Source: an uncultured Campylobacter sp. (GTDB lineage: Bacteria; Campylobacterota; Campylobacteria; Campylobacterales; Campylobacteraceae). Taken from it: a stretch of DNA of 6,301 nucleotides. The DNA lies in NCBI RefSeq assembly GCF_938045205.1, contig NZ_CALIMY010000036.1, forward strand, positions 1-6,301, given 5' to 3'. Positions 1 to 4,300 of this stretch are shown one piece after another; the first letter of the stretch is position 1; each line of letters opens with the position of its first letter. A model generated the notes under the pieces. That model saw nothing but the letters and a program-made list of their open reading frames with translations. It had not been told where the DNA came from and ran no database searches. A program made the translations under genes and the position numbers.

Positions 1-93
1 TGCGCTGAAAATCGATCGGCATGCGAGCGTTTGTAATGATGTTGCGGCGTAAAATTTTGCAACTATCGCGTGCTAAAAGCCACCGCGATACGC

Positions 94-160
94 CTGCCAG
101 AGTAGAATGCACCCGCCTGTGTATTAAAAGATAGTGCGGTTGCGCTCTACGGTGTGGCAG
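94..160. other. Composite imperfect hairpin upstream of ftsW
   Basis: Three nested helices can be drawn. CTGCCA (94-99) pairs with TGGCAG (155-160). GTAGA (102-106) pairs with TCTAC (146-150). The 8-nt arm 109-116 pairs with 136-143 with one mismatch. They are separated by small internal loops and closed by a 19-nt A-rich loop (117-135). A simpler hairpin lies just before it at 65-89, with an 8-bp stem, one bulged C and the loop CTAAAAGC. No promoter or terminator with usual features frames either structure. They may be a structured leader or RNA, or simply follow from the palindromic repeats of this area. Confidence 0.35.
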
Positions 161-281
161 CGTGCGTCGAAAGTCGTCGCGATATGTTAGAATAGAGCGT
201 ACGCAATGCACATTTGCAGGATAACGAGAGATCGTACCTTATGGCGTGCTATCCCGCACCGCATGCCGCAAAGCCGCCTAT

Positions 282-302
282 GCGCGAGAATAAAATTCGC
301 GC
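282..302. other. Small hairpin with A-rich loop
   Basis: GCGCGA (282-287) is the exact reverse complement of TCGCGC (297-302), leaving a 9-nt A-rich loop. An alternative pairing joins GCGC (282-285) to GCGC (299-302) and GAAT (288-291) to ATTC (295-298), leaving a two-base bulge and an AAA loop. It belongs to the same palindrome-rich stretch as the repeat cluster. It is not followed by a T tract on either strand, so it is unlikely to be an intrinsic terminator. Confidence 0.35.
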
Positions 303-513
303 CGCGCGTCAAAGACGCACGATCGTGCTGCGTTCCAAAAGACAATGTGTGATCGTGCCACGCGTAAAAGATGCGCGATCGCGCTGCATGCCAAAAAATG
401 ATGCGCAATCGGCACCGTGCGGCACGGGCGTGATGCAAGATTTGAGCCTCGCGTGGCAGACGAAGCATGCGCGACGCACGTAAATGCGAATAAATTTTAA
501 AACGGAGAGATGA

Positions 514-1674
514 TTGAAAACCGATAAATGGCTATATTACTTCACCTGCGCGCTTATTACGATCGGCATGATATTTTCGCTGTCGCTGAGTTCATATACG
601 GTGCTTCTGCTGGGTGCTACGCCGCTGCATTTTTTTTATCGTCAGTGCGCGGTAGGGATCGCGTGCATCGCGGTGATGTGGATCGTCTCGCGCGCCGATC
701 CCGATAAATGCCTAACGCCGGTGTGCATGTCGCTTTTTGCGATCATGGGGATTTTGATGCTTGCGATGGGCTTTTTACCTAAATCTTTGGTCGCCGACGT
801 AAACGGCGCGGCGCGCTGGATCAGACTGCCGTTTTTTAACCTCGCGCCGGTGGAATTTTTCAAAGTGGGCTTCATCTACTTTTTGGCGTGGAGCTTCTCG
901 CGCAAGCTTGATCACTCCAAAAAAAGCATCGGGCGCGAGATCGCGACACTGCTTCCTTACGTAGCGCTTTTCGGCTTTGTAGTAATCCTAGTCGCCATCG
1001 TGCAAAACGATCTGGGACAGGTTGCAGTGCTGGGGCTTACGATGATTTTTATGTCGCTTTTTGCGGGCACTAGCTTCAAGCTCATCGGCTTTAGCTTTAT
1101 GGGGATCTTGGGGCTTGCTTACGTTTTTATCGTCACGAGCGCGCACAGGGTCGATCGCGTGCGCTCGTGGTGGGGCGGCGTGCAGGATTTCGTGCTGTCG
1201 TTTATGTCGCCGGAGACCGCTGCCGGGCTGCGTATAGGGGATGCTAGCGCGCCGTATCAGGTCGGACACTCGCTAAATGCGATAAACAACGGCGAGTTTT
1301 TCGGACAGGGGCTTGGGCTTGGAAGCTTTAAGCTAGGATATCTGAGCGAGGTGCATACCGACTTCGTGCTCGCAGGTATCGCCGAGGAGTGGGGGTTTGT
1401 CGGGATTTTGCTTATCGTGGCGCTATTTTATGCGATGCTCTTTCGCATCTTTCAGACCGCGAGTAAGTCGCCGAGTAACGTAAATTTCCTCTTTTGCCTG
1501 GGTATCGGCTTTATGTTTTTCTTTTCGTTCATCATCAACTCCTACGGCATTACGTCGATCTCGCCGGTTAAGGGTATCGCCGTGCCGTTTCTGAGCTACG
1601 GCGGCAGCCACCTGCTCGCGGCGTCGTTTGCGGTGGGGCTCGTTTTGATGGCGTCGAAAAGGGCGAAATTTTAA
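514..1674 (+). CDS. ftsW: FtsW, SEDS-family septal peptidoglycan polymerase
   Basis: Multi-pass inner-membrane protein of 386 residues, the usual SEDS length, that polymerises lipid II into glycan strands at the division septum together with a class B penicillin-binding protein. About ten hydrophobic segments can be seen, with a large extracytoplasmic loop around 209-283. Family motifs in order: GAARWI (98-103), PVEFFK (112-117), QNDLGQ (164-169), YQVGHSLNAI (248-257), GQGLGLGS (264-271), and EVHTDF (279-284), whose Asp283 matches the Asp essential in SEDS polymerases. SPVKGIAVPFLSYGGS (350-365) follows near the end. The start is TTG, with GGAG (504-507) six bases upstream; the next in-frame ATG (residue 19) lies inside the first membrane segment. 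An ATG at 510 is out of frame and stops after five codons. RodA is the main alternative; adjacency to murG favours FtsW. Confidence 0.93.
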   Translation: MKTDKWLYYFTCALITIGMIFSLSLSSYTVLLLGATPLHFFYRQCAVGIACIAVMWIVSRADPDKCLTPVCMSLFAIMGILMLAMGFLPKSLVADVNGAARWIRLPFFNLAPVEFFKVGFIYFLAWSFSRKLDHSKKSIGREIATLLPYVALFGFVVILVAIVQNDLGQVAVLGLTMIFMSLFAGTSFKLIGFSFMGILGLAYVFIVTSAHRVDRVRSWWGGVQDFVLSFMSPETAAGLRIGDASAPYQVGHSLNAINNGEFFGQGLGLGSFKLGYLSEVHTDFVLAGIAEEWGFVGILLIVALFYAMLFRIFQTASKSPSNVNFLFCLGIGFMFFFSFIINSYGITSISPVKGIAVPFLSYGGSHLLAASFAVGLVLMASKRAKF

Positions 1675-1694
1675 AGCTTTTGCAGGCTTTGAGG

Positions 1695-1742
1695 CGAACG
1701 CGATTTAAATTTAGACGTAAATTTAGAGCCGAATTGCGTTTG
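1695..1742 (+). other. Hairpin in the ftsW-murG spacer
   Basis: The outer arms 1695-1705 and 1732-1742 form an 11-bp stem with two G-T wobble pairs; its core is AACGCGATT against AATTGCGTT. The enclosed loop holds two copies of the self-complementary word TAAATTTA (1706-1713 and 1718-1725), which can also pair with each other. The hairpin is followed by GAAATTC, not a T run, so it is not a standard intrinsic terminator. It may protect or process the ftsW-murG mRNA or attenuate transcription into murG. A second perfect 14-bp palindrome (GCTTAAATTTAAGC, 1768-1781) lies closer to murG. No promoter with usable spacing precedes murG; TATAAA at 1791-1796 is too close to the start codon. Confidence 0.4.
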
Positions 1743-1810
1743 AAATTCTACGCCGAAGCGCGCCGCGGCTTAAATTTAAGCGCGAAATTTTATAAATTTA
1801 AAGGAAAAGT

Positions 1811-2824
1811 ATGGTCATAGCAATCAGCGGCGGCGGCACCGGCGGGCATCTGATAATCGCTAAAAATTTAGCCGCCCTCCTTGCGAAGCAGGGCATCAGG
1901 GCGATATTCATCGGCTCAAACTGCGGGCAGGATCGCGCGTGGTTTGAGGGTAGCGAGCTTTTTGCGCGCACCTATTTTTTGCAAAGCTCGGGCGTAGTCG
2001 ATAAAAAGGGCTTTGCCAAGCTAGCCTCGCTGCTAAATATCCTGCGCCTCTCGCTTGCGGCGCGTAAAATTTTAAAGCAAAACGGCGTCCGCGCGCTCAT
2101 CAGCGTGGGCGGATACAGCTCGGCACCCGCATCCATCGCGGCGATCCTTTCTCGCGTGCCGTTTTTTATCCACGAGCAAAACGCCGTTTGCGGGAGGCTC
2201 AACCGCCTGCTGAGGCCCTTTGCGCGCGCGTTTTACAGCTCCTATGAAAAGCCCGCGTTTGCCTATCCGATCGCAGATATTTTTTTCGAGACGGCGCGGC
2301 CGCGCACGGCGCTTAAGAGGGTCATCTTTTTGGGCGGCTCGCAGGGGGCGAGCTTTATCAACTCGCTTGCCGTGGAGCTTGCGCCCAAGCTTTTGAGCCT
2401 CGGCTACGGCGTGATCCATCAGTGCGGCGAGCGCGAGTTTGAGCGTATCTCGCAGATCTACGCGCAGCAGGGCCTTGACGTGCGGCTCGTAGGCTTTTGC
2501 AAAAACATGCACGAGCTCATCGCAAGCGCCGATCTTTGCGTCGGACGCAGTGGCGCCAGCACGCTGTGGGAGCTCTGCGCAAACGGCCTGCCTGCGATAT
2601 TCGTGCCGTTTCCGTTCGCGGCGGCGGATCATCAGTTTTATAACGCTAAATTTCTTAAGGAGCGCGGACTTTGCGAAATCGTGCGTCAGCAGGACGCGAG
2701 CGGCGAGCGGATATTGGGCTTGATTGAGAGCTTTGATGTGGCGCGAGCGAACAAAGGGCTGCTTGAGCTTGCGGATCGAAACGGCGCGCAAGCGATAATC
2801 GACGATGTGATGAGTAAAATTTAA
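1811..2824 (+). CDS. murG: MurG, lipid II-forming UDP-GlcNAc transferase
   Basis: Peripheral inner-membrane GT-B glycosyltransferase of 337 residues that transfers GlcNAc from UDP-GlcNAc to lipid I, making lipid II, which FtsW-type polymerases then use outside the membrane. Visible motifs: the N-terminal glycine loop GGGTGGH (7-13) with the conserved His; SVGGYSSAP (98-106), the second glycine loop; HEQNAVCGRLNRLL (121-134); the C-terminal domain loop GGSQGA (175-180); and the UDP-GlcNAc site GRSGAST (245-251) with Glu254 and AAADHQ (270-275). The residues after the first loop read LIIAKNLA instead of the common LFPALA type; as I recall, Campylobacter MurG also departs from the common form here. 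The start is ATG with AAGGA (1801-1805) five bases upstream. It lies 136 nt after ftsW on the same strand, probably co-transcribed. Length and motifs are complete. Confidence 0.96.
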   Translation: MVIAISGGGTGGHLIIAKNLAALLAKQGIRAIFIGSNCGQDRAWFEGSELFARTYFLQSSGVVDKKGFAKLASLLNILRLSLAARKILKQNGVRALISVGGYSSAPASIAAILSRVPFFIHEQNAVCGRLNRLLRPFARAFYSSYEKPAFAYPIADIFFETARPRTALKRVIFLGGSQGASFINSLAVELAPKLLSLGYGVIHQCGEREFERISQIYAQQGLDVRLVGFCKNMHELIASADLCVGRSGASTLWELCANGLPAIFVPFPFAAADHQFYNAKFLKERGLCEIVRQQDASGERILGLIESFDVARANKGLLELADRNGAQAIIDDVMSKI

Positions 2825-2828
2825 AAGG

Positions 2829-2846
2829 GCGCAGGCGCGCTTGCGT
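2829..2846 (+). terminator. Weak hairpin just after murG, possible terminator
   Basis: Starting four bases after the murG stop codon, CGCAGG (2830-2835) pairs with CTTGCG (2840-2845) including one G-T pair, giving a 6-bp stem with a CGCG loop; one outer wobble pair can be added. What follows is TAAATTTGAG, which is T-poor, so intrinsic termination here would be weak. No better candidate was found in the 228-nt spacer before the convergent gene. An eight-T tract at 2987-2994 is not preceded by a good stem. Confidence 0.25.
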
Positions 2847-2996
2847 AAATTTGAGACGATCTCTTCGCGAGGTCGGTTTTAAATTTATTAAACCGATTAA
2901 ATTTGACTTTTGCGTTTGCGTAAATTTTACGCGGCGCTTCGGTTTGAGTAAAAATTTTAAATTTGCATGCTTGCAGGTGACGGACGTTTTTTTTGA

Positions 2997-3033
2997 TTTG
3001 CGCAAATTTAAGCGCGCAAACAAAGTGCGCAAA
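2997..3033. repeat. Short GCGCAAA repeats in the convergent spacer
   Basis: GCGCAAA occurs at 3000-3006, 3014-3020 and 3027-3033, in steps of 14 and 13 nt. The inverse word TTTGCGC at 2997-3003 can pair with 3014-3020 to form a 7-bp hairpin with a 10-nt loop. The element lies 20-56 nt beyond the stop of the minus-strand gene. On that strand the stem is followed by A residues rather than T residues, so it does not fit an intrinsic terminator for that gene. Confidence 0.3.
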
Positions 3034-3052
3034 AGTGCATTGAGCCGTAAAA

Positions 3053-3964
3053 TTATCTGCGCCTAAAGCTGATTATCGCATCGTTGTTTTCTTGTTGATA
3101 TTTTTCAAACAAAGCCTGATATCTTTGCGATTTTGCCGGATCATTGGAATAAATTCCCACTAGAAAATAGCACGCCTCCGCAAATCGTAACTCACACGAT
3201 CGCTCAAAGTATCGCGTACCCGCTTCTTTATCATCGTCGTCAAAATACGCGACGTAACCGAACATAAAGCAGCCTTCGCCGTTACCGAGCTTGCATGCTT
3301 TTTTATACAGTTTTCTGCCCTCTTGCGAATCTCTATCCTCGTAGCCTGCGAGTCTCGTGCAGCTTTCGCCGCCGTTAAGCTCGTAGCAGCCTTTTTTAAG
3401 CAGATCTTTGGCGCCTTCTTGCGAAATTTCGCCATTTAGTAGCAGAAGGCTCGAAAGCACGGCGCAGGCATCGCCGTCTCCGCCGTCGCAATCTTCGCGA
3501 AATCTTACGGGATTTTTCATTTTTAAAGTACCGTCTTTAGTGTGAATAGAAATTTCTTTAGGATTTTTATTTGCGGCTTCGTTTGCTTGATTGATGGGAA
3601 TTCGGGTTTCATTCAAAGTCTCCGTGCGAGAAGATGCTTTTATCGCTATAAAGATCGCGACTATACACACGACGATGAGAGGAAATATTTTTGGCATGGA
3701 ACGATTTTTGTGCGGAGTGTGGAGATCTGCGTCTTTGATCGATTGCCCACCCCTTAAAATAGTGACGGAGGGCTTAGGGCTCGGTTTTTGGCTTAAATTT
3801 GTAGCCGAACCTGCGCCTGATTTTTCGGTCAAATTTATGGTAGCGTCAGTATCCATATCTGCATTAATATCCGCTTTGCAGATATTTTCGTTTGAGCTTT
3901 TTAAATTTTTGCTCCGCTTTTCTCTCAGCTCATTTATGCGTTGTATGATTTCTTCGTTATTCAA
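3053..3964 (-). CDS. Single-pass membrane protein with cysteine-paired Sel1/Hcp-like repeats
   Basis: A 303-residue protein of unknown role. Residues 1-90 are hydrophilic: a charged helix-like start (1-20), then Ser/Thr/Asn-rich sequence. One hydrophobic segment (about 93-109) is preceded by basic HKNRSMPK, so the N-terminus should be cytoplasmic and the rest periplasmic. The C-terminal half has four alpha-hairpin-like units, each with a cysteine pair: 159/167, 193/202, 224/232 and 257/265, with first cysteines 31-34 residues apart. This spacing, with GxxxC and YF/LY helices, resembles the disulfide-linked Sel1 repeats of Helicobacter cysteine-rich proteins (Hcp), which mediate protein contacts. 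An acidic patch FDDDDKE lies at 241-247. The start is TTG, with AAGGA (3975-3971, minus strand) six bases upstream; the first internal Met is residue 37. It is transcribed divergently from htpG with its own promoter. The specific function cannot be named. Confidence 0.85.
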   Translation of the reverse strand: MNNEEIIQRINELREKRSKNLKSSNENICKADINADMDTDATINLTEKSGAGSATNLSQKPSPKPSVTILRGGQSIKDADLHTPHKNRSMPKIFPLIVVCIVAIFIAIKASSRTETLNETRIPINQANEAANKNPKEISIHTKDGTLKMKNPVRFREDCDGGDGDACAVLSSLLLLNGEISQEGAKDLLKKGCYELNGGESCTRLAGYEDRDSQEGRKLYKKACKLGNGEGCFMFGYVAYFDDDDKEAGTRYFERSCELRFAEACYFLVGIYSNDPAKSQRYQALFEKYQQENNDAIISFRRR

Positions 3965-4010
3965 ATGGAATCCTTTTTGCTAGATAAATTTTGCTAGTCG
4001 GTTAAACGCC

Positions 4011-4030
4011 CGATTTTATCATCAAAATCG
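4011..4030. promoter_or_regulatory. Perfect inverted repeat in the leader of the Sel1-like gene
   Basis: CGATTTT (4011-4017) and AAAATCG (4024-4030) are exact reverse complements around a 6-nt centre. The repeat lies roughly 11-31 nt downstream of the start point predicted for the minus-strand promoter, and 47 nt before the TTG start. Its position fits either a repressor operator just downstream of the promoter or a leader hairpin. No known regulator motif was recognised. A 9-bp direct repeat TTTTGCTAG (3975-3983 and 3989-3997) lies between it and the ribosome binding site. Confidence 0.4.
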
Positions 4031-4047
4031 CATTGGAATCGAGGCGG

Positions 4048-4076
4048 ATTATATCATCTTATTTTGAAATTTTCAA
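4048..4076 (-). promoter_or_regulatory. Sigma70 promoter of the Sel1-like gene
   Basis: Read on the minus strand, TTGAAA (4076-4071) is followed by 17 nt and then a perfect TATAAT (4053-4048). TG one base before the -10 box makes it an extended -10. Transcription should begin near 4041, giving a leader of about 77 nt before the TTG start at 3964. This is one mismatch from consensus overall and supports independent expression of the gene. Confidence 0.7.
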
Positions 4077-4205
4077 AAAAACTACGACTAAAAAGAATTT
4101 GTAAATTTAGCGCAGATGCGCCGTCAAATTCGGATCGGTTCTTGCTGTATAATCCACAACCGGGTTTAAATTTCATATACTTCGGGCGCGCGTAAATTTC
4201 CAAAA

Positions 4206-4226
4206 CTTGATAGGATCCATATCAAG
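4206..4226. promoter_or_regulatory. HAIR-like inverted repeat, candidate HspR operator of htpG
   Basis: CTTGATA (4206-4212) and TATCAAG (4220-4226) are exact reverse complements separated by 7 nt. With flanking A and T bases the perfect arms reach 10 bp (4203-4212 and 4220-4229). The HspR operator HAIR is known as CTTGAGT-N7-ACTCAAG; this site has the same arm length and spacer and matches five of seven bases in each arm. Its centre is about 63 bp upstream of the predicted htpG transcription start. It is not a terminator of any gene in the window, because no plus-strand gene ends before it. Confidence 0.6.
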
Positions 4227-4242
4227 TTTATTTATTCTACTC

Positions 4243-4271
4243 TTGACAAGATTAGCACTCCATGATATAAT
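4243..4271 (+). promoter_or_regulatory. Consensus sigma70 promoter of htpG
   Basis: TTGACA (4243-4248), a 17-nt spacer and TATAAT (4266-4271) match the sigma70 consensus perfectly, and TG at 4263-4264 gives an extended -10. Transcription should start near 4278, leaving a leader of about 23 nt with AAGGA at 4289-4293. Such a strong promoter normally needs a repressor to stay controlled; the overlapping CIRCE-like site and the upstream HAIR-like site provide candidates. Confidence 0.85.
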
Positions 4272-4278
4272 CTGCTAA
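4252..4278. promoter_or_regulatory. CIRCE-like operator, candidate HrcA site
   Basis: The left half TTAGCACTC (4252-4260) is a perfect match to the CIRCE half-site. After exactly nine bases, the right half ATCTGCTAA (4270-4278) matches GAGTGCTAA at its last six positions. CIRCE is the operator of the heat-shock repressor HrcA. Here it starts in the promoter spacer, covers the -10 box and reaches the predicted start point, so bound HrcA would block RNA polymerase. The three mismatched bases coincide with the end of the TATAAT box, which suggests a compromise between promoter and operator sequence. Confidence 0.75.
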
Positions 4279-4300
4279 AATTTTCAAAAAGGATCGCATA

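Larger units (their letters stand above)
65..420. repeat. Cluster of degenerate short repeats with A-run plus GC-palindrome units
   Basis: A loosely repeated unit recurs: a run of three to six A usually followed by G, 2-5 variable bases, then a GC-rich near-palindrome resembling CGCGATCGCGC, often followed by TGC. The clearest copies have their A-run at about 75, 126, 170, 311, 337, 366 and 393. The last four are nearly tandem: the aligned core (GATCGTGC and variants) starts at 321, 351, 377 and 407, giving steps of 30, 26 and 30 nt. The steps are not all multiples of three, so the repetition is not maintained as a protein repeat. Copies differ at many positions, so this is not a CRISPR array. 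Perfect 12-bp palindromes lie at 317-328 and 373-384. Origin and function are unknown; the alignment was made by eye. Confidence 0.5.
1..513. other. Long stretch upstream of ftsW with no convincing gene
   Basis: About 510 nt with no reading frame that looks like a real protein. The open frames on both strands here are arginine- and cysteine-rich, lack a ribosome binding site and match no family I recognise. The stretch is GC-rich and full of short palindromes. It contains only two AAATTT words (near 52 and 489), whereas the other spacers of this window carry one every 25-55 nt. That makes it look unlike normal spacer DNA of this genome: decayed sequence, a structured untranslated region or an accessory insertion are all possible. 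I see no signature of tmRNA, RNase P RNA, SRP RNA or tRNA. Its last 30 nt contain the ftsW ribosome binding site (GGAG at 504-507). No convincing ftsW promoter was found; TAGAAT boxes at 103-108 and 188-193 lack good -35 partners. Confidence 0.6.

Noticed and set aside
302..420. Possible CRISPR-like array
   Set aside because: The units are not near-identical, there are no distinct uniform spacers, and no cas gene is in the window.
187..468. Minus-strand open frame of 93 codons in the same stretch
   Set aside because: His/Arg/Cys-rich composition typical of GC-rich antisense frames; no domain and no promoter recognised.
214..483. Plus-strand open frame of 89 codons upstream of ftsW
   Set aside because: TTG start without a ribosome binding site, Arg/Cys-rich product resembling no family, and it runs through repeats whose spacing (30, 26, 30) does not keep frame.
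2072..2791. Long minus-strand open frame of 239 codons inside murG
   Set aside because: It lies antisense to a complete, motif-perfect murG, and its Arg/Ala/Lys-rich product looks like a codon-usage shadow.
2987..2994. Eight-T tract as a murG terminator
   Set aside because: No stable stem directly precedes it; only a 4-bp TGCA pairing is available nearby.
2851..3066. Plus-strand open frame of 71 codons between murG and the Sel1-like gene
   Set aside because: It is mostly a translation of AAATTT-rich spacer (repeated FKF/IKF words), lacks a ribosome binding site and runs into the end of the convergent gene.
3591..3983. Plus-strand open frame of 130 codons opposite the Sel1-like gene
   Set aside because: The minus strand has a good promoter, ribosome binding site and repeat-structured protein; this frame has none of these.
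4148..4153. Second TATAAT on the plus strand upstream of htpG
   Set aside because: No reasonable -35 box at 16-18 nt and no correctly placed TG; the consensus promoter at 4243-4271 is far better. A minor upstream promoter cannot be excluded.
4203..4235. The 4203-4229 inverted repeat as an intrinsic terminator (T-rich sequence follows)
   Set aside because: No plus-strand gene ends upstream of it, the stem is not GC-rich, and its 7-N7-7 geometry and position before the htpG promoter fit an HspR operator better.
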